The translations under genes and the position numbers were made by a program. A stretch of DNA of 64,000 nucleotides, from the NCBI GenBank assembly GCA_021730905.1, contig JAKFYK010000036.1, positions 62,001 through 126,000 of the forward strand, given 5' to 3'. The notes under the pieces are model-generated. The model did no database searches. It was not told the DNA's origin and saw only the letters and a list, made by a program, of their open reading frames with translations. Positions within the stretch are counted from its first letter, which is position 1; every line of letters starts with the position of its first letter. This document shows positions 8,835 to 16,926 of the stretch, piece by piece. Origin of the DNA: Betaproteobacteria bacterium (lineage in GTDB: Bacteria > Pseudomonadota > Gammaproteobacteria > Burkholderiales > SG8-41).

Positions 8835-9698
8835 TCAAAGCTTCGTGGCTACGACTAGCATCGATCCCCCTGCCGGAAGTGAAAGACCGAGCCGTATAAG
8901 GCCGCGTTCCAGATCGAGGATTCTTTCGAGCACTGAATTGGTAATTTTGCCAAGCCTCAATTCCGAGCTTGCCACCTGCTTACCGCCGGCATTGCGCTGT
9001 CGCAGTCGCGAGGCCAGCATCAGCGGAAGCAACAACGAGACGAAGGACGTTGTCCTGATTACCCGGAAGCCGGCACGAGTAATCTTGCCTACCAGATCGC
9101 GAGCGCCATACCGCCTTACATGGCCCGCAGTTTCGTCCACATTGCTCCAAAGGAACGCGTGTTGGGGAACGGTCACAACGATTCCGCCTCCTTGCTTCGT
9201 GGCCCGGAACATTTCCTCCAAAACTTGTTCGTCTTCCTGGATGTGCTCCAACACATCGAATGCCCCAATCACGTCAAATTCGTCGCGGAAAGGAATGTTC
9301 CGCGCATCCATCTGGAATAGGGATGCCCGTGGGACACGGTGGGCGGCAAACGCCAAGCCAGCGCACGACGCCTCGCTGCCACTGAGTATGAGATTTGGCA
9401 ACGCGTCGTGAACTCCAGCGAGCACAAAGCCCGTGCCGCAGCCGATTTCTAGCATGTTCGCGGGATTAATGAAGTAGTGCTCGATCGCCCAGACAATCAG
9501 CCGATTTCTCGCACGGAACCAGAAATTTCCAGATTCAACATCGGCGAGAATTTGGAAATCCGTGGGATTGTGAGGATCATTGACCGCTAATTCAGGGGCA
9601 AATGCCAGAAACCCTTCGATCAGCTTTGGGCAGTAGTCGCAAATGGGACATAACCAGGTATCCCGGACGTTTGCACCGCAAGACAGGCATCGTTTCAT
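8835..9698 (-). CDS. Class I SAM methyltransferase with N-terminal zinc ribbon
   Basis: 287 aa. The N-terminus has four cysteines in two pairs (C4, C7, C17, C20), forming a small zinc-ribbon-like knuckle. The SAM loop LEIGCGTG is at residues 83-90, followed by FDVLEHIQEDEQ and a post-motif segment with a conserved ETAGHVRRYGARDL. These marks fit the methyltransferase type 11/23 proteins of glycan loci, whose acceptors are usually unknown. It shares its direction and short spacing with the 8403 membrane protein. It is divergent from the PhyH gene across a 276-bp A/T-rich region that may hold promoters for both. Confidence 0.85.
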   Translation of the reverse strand: MKRCLSCGANVRDTWLCPICDYCPKLIEGFLAFAPELAVNDPHNPTDFQILADVESGNFWFRARNRLIVWAIEHYFINPANMLEIGCGTGFVLAGVHDALPNLILSGSEASCAGLAFAAHRVPRASLFQMDARNIPFRDEFDVIGAFDVLEHIQEDEQVLEEMFRATKQGGGIVVTVPQHAFLWSNVDETAGHVRRYGARDLVGKITRAGFRVIRTTSFVSLLLPLMLASRLRQRNAGGKQVASSELRLGKITNSVLERILDLERGLIRLGLSLPAGGSMLVVATKL

Positions 9699-9760
9699 TG
9701 CTGCTAGTTTCTTTTGCTTGAGACGTAACTATCAACCGATAACCATTCCAGGAATCAGTT

Positions 9761-9785
9761 GCATATATATCCATTATAATTGCAT
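9761..9785. promoter_or_regulatory. A/T-rich segment with TATAAT in the divergent 9699-9974 region
   Basis: The 276-bp region between the divergent genes contains a run of A and T with a perfect TATAAT at 9775-9780 on the plus strand (nearly symmetrical, so also readable on the minus strand). No good -35 hexamer lies at 16-18 bp on either side. It is a candidate promoter for the PhyH gene (9975) or the methyltransferase gene (9698). Confidence 0.3.
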
Positions 9786-9974
9786 TGAACGGCTTCATGG
9801 CGAAGGTGTTTTTATCGACTGTTTTCAATTGTATCTTGTCGAAGTTGCGGGTTCGATGATCTGCTAAGATGGATGTATTATTCCTTTCGCCTCGACAATG
9901 AAAGGCAAAGGGCTGCAAGTTATTAGGGCTGAACAGCATGTCAGTGAGAGAGGTCCGTAGATTGGCCCGAACAT

Positions 9975-10799
9975 ATGCGTAATGACACCCCAGTTACCAC
10001 CTACGGAGTGAAGGAGCATCGGAACGCACGCGATGCGGCTGATCTTCACAAAGAAGAGCTGGAGTTGCGCGGATTTACCACCATCGATAGTGGTTTGGGC
10101 GAGGACGAGATTGTCTCGCTGAAAGGCCGCTTGGAGCGCCTTCACGAGAAGCAAATAGAGCTTGCTGGGGGCGTTGGATCCATGGACCGCATAGGCGAAG
10201 CCAATACGGTTCGCGCCCCGTTAGTGTATGACGATACGTTTCTTAAAGTGGCCACCAATCCCGTCTTGCTAGCGCTAGTCGGCAGGATGCTTGGCGACTT
10301 TTATCTGCTGATGCAACAGAATGGTATTCTGGTTCAGCCTGATCTTGCGGGACATAGGCAGGCAAGTTTTCATCGCGACCTCCCTTATCAGCATTTTGTT
10401 TGCACGCGACCGATCGCAGTAAACGCCTTGTTGTGTCTCGATACGTTCACAGAAGAAAATGGCGGTACGATCGTGATCCCCGGGAGCCATCGTATGGAAG
10501 CCTTCCCGTCGGAGTCGACGGTGCGGCGGATGGCGCAGAGTCTCAATGCAACACCTGGGCAATTTCTTGTTGTTGACTGTATGGTGTACCATTGCGCCGG
10601 AACAAACCGAACCAGTTCTCCCAGGCGTGCAATCAATAACGTTTATACGCTGCCTTTCGTTCGACAACAAATTTCCCTGCCAGACGCGCTACGCGGCAGG
10701 CACTCAAGTGACCCCACTCTTCGCCGGCTGCTGGGGTACGATACCGTAGCCCCAACAAGCGTGGAAGGTTGGTATGCGCAGAGAAAGTCGCGAACGTGA
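9975..10799 (+). CDS. Phytanoyl-CoA dioxygenase (PhyH) family Fe(II)/2-oxoglutarate oxygenase
   Basis: 274 aa, usual length for the family. Seen: the iron-binding triad H133 and D135 (in SFHRDLPYQ) and H206 (in VYHCAGTN), plus an Arg (about R217) placed to hold 2-oxoglutarate, and GGTIVIPGSHRM (163-174), a family hallmark. Known: such enzymes hydroxylate an unactivated carbon at the expense of O2 and 2-oxoglutarate, and some modify sugars or lipids. Inferred: it hydroxylates or dehydrates a sugar in this locus. The next gene, a methyltransferase, starts with a GTGA overlap, so a hydroxylation followed by methylation is possible. Confidence 0.87.
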   Translation: MRNDTPVTTYGVKEHRNARDAADLHKEELELRGFTTIDSGLGEDEIVSLKGRLERLHEKQIELAGGVGSMDRIGEANTVRAPLVYDDTFLKVATNPVLLALVGRMLGDFYLLMQQNGILVQPDLAGHRQASFHRDLPYQHFVCTRPIAVNALLCLDTFTEENGGTIVIPGSHRMEAFPSESTVRRMAQSLNATPGQFLVVDCMVYHCAGTNRTSSPRRAINNVYTLPFVRQQISLPDALRGRHSSDPTLRRLLGYDTVAPTSVEGWYAQRKSRT

Positions 10800-11434
10800 G
10801 CGATACCCTCGATCGCGTCGCCTTGTTGGACAAGATCGAAAGATACTACTCTGACAAGATTCGAAGGCATGGAATTACAGCGCAGGGTGTCGACTGGAAA
10901 GACTCGCAATCTCACCGCTTGCGGCATCAGCAGTTTCTTAGATTAATCGACAACGACAACCACTCTTCGGTTGCTGATCTCGGCTGCGGCTACGGGGACT
11001 TGCTGGATTTTCTGCGTAATCTCGGACACACTGGCGCTTACACCGGATACGATTTATCCGAGGATATGTTGACAGCGGCACGCACTATTCATCGCGGTGA
11101 TTCTGCTGCGCACTGGTATCTATCCCCGACGCCGACCGCTAAAGCTGATTATGTAATAGCGAGCGGTATTTTCAATGTCAAAGGTGAGATGCCAAGTCCT
11201 ATATGGCACGAGTATGTCTTGGATACGCTCTCAGCGATGGCGCGGTGTGCAGAGCGTGGGTTTGCATTTAACAGTTTGACGCTGCACAGTGACGCTGAAA
11301 AAAGACGCTCCGATCTTTATTATGCTGACCCTGCGTGGTTCCTCGACTATTGCGCTACTCGGTATAGCCGACACGTTGCAGTATTACAGGATTATGGCTT
11401 ATATGAGTTCACGCTTCTCGTGCGCGTAAGTTAA
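10796..11434 (+). CDS. Class I SAM methyltransferase
   Basis: 212 aa from the GTG at 10796, which overlaps the PhyH stop codon as GTGA; the frame is open to a TTG at 10769. Seen: VADLGCGYGDLLDF as the SAM loop, followed by YTGYDLSEDML with the acidic residue that binds the ribose hydroxyls. Instead of DVLEH it has ASGIFNVKGE, a variant seen in a subgroup of small methyltransferases annexed to nucleotide-sugar loci. The stop overlaps the convergent 11431 gene by 4 bp. It is coupled to the dioxygenase, so it may methylate the same substrate (inference). Confidence 0.82.
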   Translation: MSDTLDRVALLDKIERYYSDKIRRHGITAQGVDWKDSQSHRLRHQQFLRLIDNDNHSSVADLGCGYGDLLDFLRNLGHTGAYTGYDLSEDMLTAARTIHRGDSAAHWYLSPTPTAKADYVIASGIFNVKGEMPSPIWHEYVLDTLSAMARCAERGFAFNSLTLHSDAEKRRSDLYYADPAWFLDYCATRYSRHVAVLQDYGLYEFTLLVRVS

Positions 11435-12339
11435 TCTGGTTCCAGCACTGCTACGCCAAAGCCGGTTTTGCCATAGTTATTGCCATTGTAAAAAAGGTAT
11501 CGCTTTCCGAAAAAATCAAAAACACAAGGATAGCAAATCATCTCAGAGTCCCATCCATCAAGTGCAGGTTCGATACCCGCTTCAGCATCCTTGCGCGACC
11601 AGGTTTCTCCGTCTCGCGATTCCGCATACCCGATACGATAAGCTTCGCCGCGAAAAGCGTACCACATGCGCCAGAGGTTGCCGTCCCGCACTACGCAGGG
11701 TCTTGCAATAGCGTATTCGCCGTCGTGCACAAAGCCAACTGCTACGCGGCCATCACGGTGCCAATTGAGCCCATCCTGGGATATTGCGTGTTTGATGACA
11801 TGGTTCATATCGGCTTTGGTTGCACCCCAATCGAGGTTCGATCCATACCACATGTGCCAGGTGCTGTCGGTGGCGAGGACCCAAGGATATGACAAAGTAA
11901 AAGGGTCTTCAGGACTACGGTCCATGATTGGCCCCTTGGAAAACCGATGAAAATCTGGCGCAACAAGATCACCCATCGCAATCCCAATACTATTGCGCCA
12001 TGGTACAAGTGCGCTGATATTCCATCCCATGTAATAAATTCGCGATGTTCGATTAGGGCCTGCCACTATCGAACCGATTCCGATTCCTGAATCATCAAAC
12101 CCTCCTGGCACGCCAGGCGAGAGCACCGGGACATCACTGACCCTGAGAACACGAGGTTCAGGGGTGAAGGCAACGTCTAGCCAGCCGATGCTTGATCGGT
12201 TAAGTTCGTCGCGCGCACTAAAAAAAACGCGGCACAAGCCGTTTGGCAATGCAATAGGGGTCGGCAACGCGGCGTGGCTATGCATCCACGGAGTGCTGCC
12301 ATCTGGGCAAAATACTCGACCTAGCCGTCGCCAGCGCAT
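11431..12339 (-). CDS. Five-bladed beta-propeller protein, glycoside hydrolase family 43/32/130-like
   Basis: 302 aa without a signal peptide, so probably cytoplasmic. The sequence shows repeated blade-like units ending in aromatic or charged strands: SRIYYMGWN, TWHMWYGSN, LWRMWYAFRG and KRYLFYNGNNYG, each followed by a short turn and a D/E-rich loop such as SQDGLNWH or SRDGETWS. This pattern is typical of five-bladed propeller glycosidases and phosphorylases. Similar proteins occur in O-antigen loci, where their substrate is usually unknown; I cannot assign catalytic acids. It is 6 bp from the acyltransferase gene upstream and in the same direction, and tail to tail with the 10796 gene. Confidence 0.7.
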   Translation of the reverse strand: MRWRRLGRVFCPDGSTPWMHSHAALPTPIALPNGLCRVFFSARDELNRSSIGWLDVAFTPEPRVLRVSDVPVLSPGVPGGFDDSGIGIGSIVAGPNRTSRIYYMGWNISALVPWRNSIGIAMGDLVAPDFHRFSKGPIMDRSPEDPFTLSYPWVLATDSTWHMWYGSNLDWGATKADMNHVIKHAISQDGLNWHRDGRVAVGFVHDGEYAIARPCVVRDGNLWRMWYAFRGEAYRIGYAESRDGETWSRKDAEAGIEPALDGWDSEMICYPCVFDFFGKRYLFYNGNNYGKTGFGVAVLEPD

Positions 12340-12345
12340 AACGTA

Positions 12346-13020
12346 TTATAAATTTCTGAGTCGTGAGCTGGGGACCTTTGCGATTGGTGTGGCCTCCGGG
12401 CCAATTACGGACTCGTCCGGGGCATTTGCAAGAACCAGCGCGCCTGCACCTACTACGCATCTCTTGCCAATTGTTACGTTGTTGCGAATTGTCGCATTTA
12501 CCCCAAGGAAGGAATATGCGTCAACCGATACCCCACCCGAGACTACGACATGAGATGCCACGAAGCAATGATCACCAATCGTTGAATGATGTCCAATGTG
12601 GTTTCCGCTCCACAATGTTACGTTACGGCCAATACGGGCAAAAGGCTGGATCGTATTGTCCTCAAGAATAAAAGCGTTTTCCCCAGGCATAAAACCTGGA
12701 AAGGTTGTAGCGCGCGAACTGACATATGAGGCCGCGCGATAGCCTAATGCGACAGCTGCGTCGAGCTTATCGGCGCGTAATCTGTTCAGCCGGGCGTAGC
12801 TGAGCGCTATGAACACGCCGTACTGCTGCGGAGGAAAGGCGTTGGTAATTTCCTCGAATGGCACGACGGGAAGGCCCAAGAACTGGTCTTCCTTAATGAA
12901 AACACTGTCTACAGTAAACGCGGACACTTCATAAGGGCTGTCATGGCTAAAATAAAATGCCGCTAGCTCCCCAATCTGGCCAGAACCGAACAGCACAATT
13001 TTTTTAGGTACGTCTGTCAT
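12346..13020 (-). CDS. NeuD/PglD-like sugar O- or N-acyltransferase (left-handed beta-helix)
   Basis: 224 aa. The N-terminal 90 residues are a small Rossmann domain (KIVLFGSGQIGELAAFYF) and the rest is hexapeptide repeats (NVTLWSGNHIGHHSTIGDHCFV, then VSVDAYSFLGVNATIRNNVTIG), ending in GAGALVL. Known: PglD and NeuD use this arrangement to move an acetyl group from acetyl-CoA to an amino- or hydroxyl-bearing sugar; the His in the HIGHH region matches the catalytic base position. With the RffA-type aminotransferase at 7140, N-acylation of a 4-amino sugar is the likely job (inference). It overlaps the methyltransferase gene upstream by 4 bp (ATGA). Confidence 0.83.
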   Translation of the reverse strand: MTDVPKKIVLFGSGQIGELAAFYFSHDSPYEVSAFTVDSVFIKEDQFLGLPVVPFEEITNAFPPQQYGVFIALSYARLNRLRADKLDAAVALGYRAASYVSSRATTFPGFMPGENAFILEDNTIQPFARIGRNVTLWSGNHIGHHSTIGDHCFVASHVVVSGGVSVDAYSFLGVNATIRNNVTIGKRCVVGAGALVLANAPDESVIGPEATPIAKVPSSRLRNL

Positions 13021-14219
13021 GCGCCATCCTTCTGATGTGGTGTGTCGGCAAGACCAACCAAGTCAGCCCAAGTGACTACAGTCCAGCCATCGGCCTCTAA
13101 CTGTGATGCTAGGCGGGATTGAGTGGCAGGCTGCACAGCGAGCAGCATTACCCCTTTGGGAGTCTCGCGTAGAAGCCCATAGCCTAACACAGGCAAATCG
13201 CCGAAGTGCTCACGGACAACAACATCTGCAGTACATCTTTTCACCATGCTCCATGTCAAGGGGGCGTAGGCCCGAAGCATTGCAGCGGCTTCGCCGACTC
13301 CAAATGCAGTTACTTCGATTGCACTATCTAAACGTGCGGCCAGCTTGCGGTCAAGCTGCCGCCATTGCTCAATAAGCCGCACCCGGGCTCCGTGCAGGAC
13401 AAGTGAGCTGGCATTGTCGGAATCGCATACGAACGCGGTTTTCTCGGTAAGTGGTTCGAGGATATGCAGCACAAACATGCCTATCTCGGCTGGTGCTTCG
13501 ACAACTGCATGCACGCATAGTCTTGCATACCGCGCAAAGTGAGAAAACGCGGCGGCAGTGAGGCTATACAGATGATCCGCGAATAGCAAGTCAATATTGG
13601 GACGATCGCCATCCGGGCATACGATAAAACCCACCCCCTCGCGCCCCACAAGCTGACTTACACCCAATAGGAACTTCACCGGATCTGATACGTGCTCGAT
13701 GACATTTACGGAGACCACCAGATCAACGGCAGTAGCCAATGGTATTACCTTCGGGAAATGCCCAGTGACAACTTCAAAACCCGCGGCTCGTGCCTGAGCC
13801 GCGGCCGCTGGAGCTGCTTCAATTCCCGAAAAGCGAGTCGAAGGCCACAATTCACGCAGCTTGCTTAACAACGTCGCATTACCACATCCGATCTCAAATA
13901 CGCTCGCCGGTGGGGGTCGGGCTCCCCATTGATTGCTCAACCACTTGGCATAGTTGGCGGCTCGAGCTAGCGCAAAGCGATCTGCGTCGGGAGCAAAGGC
14001 ATTTAACGTGTAATGCGAACCGTACCAACCAGATACAACATTGGCCGATGGTGGCTCAGAGTATGTCACCACTCCGCAGCGCATGCAGGATATCTTCGAC
14101 AAAGTAGTGGCTATGATGGCACCATCACTCAGCAACGCGCGCTGCTCTGCTGGTGCAGGCAAAGGCAGACGGTCTCCGCTACCGCACGCTGGGCAGCCTG
14201 CAAATTGATTACCAAACAT
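13017..14219 (-). CDS. Class I SAM methyltransferase, possible C-methyltransferase
   Basis: 400 aa from the ATG at 14219 (frame open to 14264, but MFGNQFAGCPACG is the natural start). The N-terminus has a zinc knuckle with CPACG and a later CMRCG. The SAM loop is VFEIGCGNATLL, followed by VVSVNVIEHVSDP. The final 100 residues contain a second alpha/beta unit (AIEVTAFGVGEAAAMLRAY), as in sugar C-methyltransferases of the NovU/TylC3 type, although the usual GYGA loop is altered to GVGE. It is coupled to the acyltransferase gene by ATGA and overlaps the GT2 gene upstream by 11 bp. Possible roles are C- or O-methylation of a nucleotide sugar. Confidence 0.8.
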   Translation of the reverse strand: MFGNQFAGCPACGSGDRLPLPAPAEQRALLSDGAIIATTLSKISCMRCGVVTYSEPPSANVVSGWYGSHYTLNAFAPDADRFALARAANYAKWLSNQWGARPPPASVFEIGCGNATLLSKLRELWPSTRFSGIEAAPAAAAQARAAGFEVVTGHFPKVIPLATAVDLVVSVNVIEHVSDPVKFLLGVSQLVGREGVGFIVCPDGDRPNIDLLFADHLYSLTAAAFSHFARYARLCVHAVVEAPAEIGMFVLHILEPLTEKTAFVCDSDNASSLVLHGARVRLIEQWRQLDRKLAARLDSAIEVTAFGVGEAAAMLRAYAPLTWSMVKRCTADVVVREHFGDLPVLGYGLLRETPKGVMLLAVQPATQSRLASQLEADGWTVVTWADLVGLADTPHQKDGA

Positions 14220-15159
14220 CCAGCTTGGAATCCTGGGCAGTTGCGCGGTGAACAGCACGCACAACAGTATAAGGCCTTCGTTTTACTTCGGTGAATATTC
14301 GCGCGACATAAATGCCGATGAAGCCGACCAGCATGATGGTAAGTCCGCCAAACAACCAGACCGATGCGATCACCGAGGTCCACCCTTCGGGCGGATGGTT
14401 GAATAGCAGATATCTAAGAAACAACGTAGCAAGGCCGAAAAACGACAGGAAAGAAATTGCCAAACCAAAGTAGAGAATCAGGTAAAGAGCGGTATTGGAG
14501 AATGAAGTAATGAAGTTTATAGCTAATCGGAGCTTCGAAAAAAAGGCATAAGATGTTTTCTTGACGTTTTCCTGCTTATCAAGCTCCACGGCTACCTGAC
14601 GGAATCCGGTTATCTGCCATATTCCAGCTATGATAATTTCTCGCTCGCGATGGCGAATGAGATTGCGAACGTAACGGCGTGTCATCACGCGCGCCGTCAT
14701 CAAATCCGGCGGCAGCGATACTTCGCAAAGCTTACCAACCAGCCAATAGAAAATCCGCCCCGAAACCCTTTCGACAAACTTACCGCGGCGCGCACGTTGA
14801 ATCCCATATGCAACGTCGGCATCTTCATCCGTCATTCGTTTTGTAAGTGATTCCAGAGCCTCGGGGGGCTCCTCTAGGTCGCTGTCAATCAGGAAAACAA
14901 GTTTGCCCTGTGCGTAAGCCAAGCCTGTCATCATCGCCTTATGGTGACCGAAGTTTCGAGAAAGATCGATGACCACGATTCGCGTATCCCGTTGCTGCAA
15001 CAAAATTGCCTGCTCTAGCGCATCGTCAGGAGACCCATCGTTTACTAGGATGATCTCGAAGTCAGGTGTGATCTTTGTTGCCGCCACTACCGACCGCTCG
15101 TAAAATTCATTTAAGAACGAGCCGGTTTTGTATAGTGTTGTAACGATGGATAACTGCAT
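14209..15159 (-). CDS. GT2 glycosyltransferase, DPM1/GtrB-like with two C-terminal membrane helices
   Basis: 316 aa. The GT-A domain has LSIVTTLYKTG, ILVNDGSPDD, LSRNFGHHKA and the metal-binding LIDSDLEEPPE. Two hydrophobic helices at about 225-250 and 262-290 anchor it to the inner membrane. Known: DPM1, GtrB and ArnC-type enzymes of this layout transfer a sugar from a nucleotide donor to undecaprenyl phosphate. Inferred: it makes an undecaprenyl-phosphate-linked sugar for periplasmic decoration, which fits the ArnE-like carrier at 8403. It is first in the minus-strand run 14209-11431, with an 11-bp overlap to the methyltransferase after it. Confidence 0.88.
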   Translation of the reverse strand: MQLSIVTTLYKTGSFLNEFYERSVVAATKITPDFEIILVNDGSPDDALEQAILLQQRDTRIVVIDLSRNFGHHKAMMTGLAYAQGKLVFLIDSDLEEPPEALESLTKRMTDEDADVAYGIQRARRGKFVERVSGRIFYWLVGKLCEVSLPPDLMTARVMTRRYVRNLIRHREREIIIAGIWQITGFRQVAVELDKQENVKKTSYAFFSKLRLAINFITSFSNTALYLILYFGLAISFLSFFGLATLFLRYLLFNHPPEGWTSVIASVWLFGGLTIMLVGFIGIYVARIFTEVKRRPYTVVRAVHRATAQDSKLDVW

Positions 15160-15259
15160 AGCAAAATAGATTTCGTATAGATTATGGCATCGTACTAAAA
15201 TTCAAAAGTGAGTCGCAGACGAGAAAAGAAATTGGTTCCTGCCTCGTGATCCATTCAGA

Positions 15260-15982
15260 CTACCCATTCCTGCTGCTAAAACTCTTCATGAAACTCTTCG
15301 CCGCACTGCCTTCGTTGAAAATCAGATCAAGTATCGAAACTCCATGCTCAAATTTTCCGTGGACCTGTGTATATGCGGGATAACCCGTATAGTCCATGTA
15401 AGATAGTCTGATACCTTCGGCTTCAAACAGTGCTTCATCCATGTAGGCCATGCCAGCCGGACCTGAAACATAATGGTTTGCGCCAGTTGCCTTACACAGA
15501 GCGATCAACCGCTCGTTCTTGCCCTCGACAGTAGGGTAGTCCATGGCCCACGTAATGCGAGTCGTGATGTTAAGCAGTTTGCAAATTTCGCATATGAACC
15601 TGTAATTGATTTGGCTCAAGTACGTCTCTGCACAGCCCAGATATAGCGACTCAAAGATTTCGCGGTATTCACCGAAGCATTGTGCTTTTGAGTAATTATG
15701 AATAGTGGTCACCCAGTGTTTTTTTGCCCATCCCGTATCGCTAACTCTTGTCTCACAAATTTTTTGAAGATAGCGACCCTTAACTTCTACCGGAATAGTA
15801 AGCCATTGGAGTCCTTGTGGGGTCTTAATGAGATTTCTGTTACGCCAGTCACGGCGCGTGTATTGGACAACATCGAACAGAATGAATTCGTCCACCATGT
15901 TTATTAGATCAAAGTAACCCTTCCAGGGAATGTAGTTAGATTGCACAATGGCCAAGCTTTTTTCTGGTTTCTTTTGAGTCAT
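15260..15982 (-). CDS. WbqC family protein
   Basis: 240 aa, typical of the WbqC family of glycan loci, whose biochemical role is not well established. Seen: the family start AIVQSNYIPWKGYFDLI, FVQYTRRDWRNRN-type region (about 38-50), WLTIPVE and the LCKATGANHYVSGPAG segment near residues 160-175. These proteins often sit beside aminotransferases and are thought to act on amino-sugar intermediates (known only from association). There are 100 bp to the GT2 gene downstream. No membrane segment is seen, so it is probably cytoplasmic. Confidence 0.88.
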   Translation of the reverse strand: MTQKKPEKSLAIVQSNYIPWKGYFDLINMVDEFILFDVVQYTRRDWRNRNLIKTPQGLQWLTIPVEVKGRYLQKICETRVSDTGWAKKHWVTTIHNYSKAQCFGEYREIFESLYLGCAETYLSQINYRFICEICKLLNITTRITWAMDYPTVEGKNERLIALCKATGANHYVSGPAGMAYMDEALFEAEGIRLSYMDYTGYPAYTQVHGKFEHGVSILDLIFNEGSAAKSFMKSFSSRNG

Positions 15983-16338
15983 TTCACTAATCTAAGCGTG
16001 GCATTTTTGCCGATAACGATTTTCTCCGCGATCGGGGGCACACCCACGAAATAAATTCTGGGCTATTTGCGCGTAAGCGTCTCACCCGTCGATTCCAGTG
16101 TAACGCCAATCTCGACCGGGCCGCTAGTGCCGAGCAGGACTAGAAAAGGTATCAAGTCGGAATTGCCACGCGTTTTAAAGACTCGCACGCAGCTTCACCT
16201 TCCTGCTAAACCTAGTGTGCGCCTACATCCGGTTGGCGGAGTTGTTAGCCGGACCCAAGCAAAAGCGGTGAGCGTACATCATCGAACTGACCATGCCCAA
16301 TTTGTAAGAGCATGACAATACAGTAGTGTCGGCCCAAG
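15983..16338. other. 356-bp gap, no convincing gene
   Basis: Holds no recognisable gene. On the minus strand a 40-codon frame starting at a GTG and ending at a TAG near 16062-16064 reads like the tail of a protein (LIPFLVLLGTSGPVEIG) and may be a decayed remnant. The plus-strand frame 16067-16315 has no coding character that I recognise. Confidence 0.4.
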
Positions 16339-16887
16339 CTACAGCTTGCCGGCAGCAACGAAAGGGAACCAGAGCGTCACCTCGGGAATGGGTCTGCCAC
16401 CCCTGCAGTTCTTGACGGCACTTTCATTGTTTATCGGTAGCTTCAATCGCTGCCCGTCGACGGACACATCGGAATATCGGGAAGCACTGAGCAACGCCAA
16501 GGCCTTCAGGCAGCCAAGCTGCGACATTGGGACAGTAATCCCAAAGGCCTCTCGTTCGTTCGCGGTTGTAATCTCAGTGTTCCAAGGACTAAGAATGACT
16601 AAGCCTTTTGGGGTCGCGCCAATCATACGACCGGGAATGATAGGTTTTTGGGTCAGTTCCAACATGAAATCGCTTGTCGCGGACGAGGGCTGCTGCAAGA
16701 CGAGCTGGCGAATTGCCTTAACGAGTATGTCCACTTGATCAAAGGCTCGCTCGACACGTAATCTGTCGCGCAAGTCGCCGACGAAGTGGTTGCCATCTGG
16801 GTTCTTGAGGATCAACGCGCCGGTAATCGCAATCGGTCCCAGCAGCATGGCGAGCAAAGCCTTAGCAATGACGTATTTATCTGGCAT
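16339..16887 (-). CDS. Small exported protein resembling a type IVb (PilS-type) pilin
   Basis: 182 aa. Seen: a hydrophobic N-terminal helix (residues 6-27), a helical neck (QVDILVKAIRQLV, 51-63), then KPIIPGRMIG, SPWNTEIT (100-107), AFGITVP followed by C126 in LGCLKAL, SVDGQRL, a second cysteine C161 and a final VTLWF strand. The order of Pro/Gly turns, PWxxxIT, xxVPxxxC, VxVxG and C matches the PilS-type pilin fold, in which the two cysteines form a disulfide. A standard prepilin cleavage site (G-F-x5-E) is not visible, and no pilus assembly gene is in the window. The assignment is pattern inference. It starts 39 bp after the large membrane protein gene on the same strand. Confidence 0.5.
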   Translation of the reverse strand: MPDKYVIAKALLAMLLGPIAITGALILKNPDGNHFVGDLRDRLRVERAFDQVDILVKAIRQLVLQQPSSATSDFMLELTQKPIIPGRMIGATPKGLVILSPWNTEITTANEREAFGITVPMSQLGCLKALALLSASRYSDVSVDGQRLKLPINNESAVKNCRGGRPIPEVTLWFPFVAAGKL

Positions 16888-16926
16888 GGCGAAAGTTGGG
16901 CGAGGTATTTGCCACGACCGATGCAG

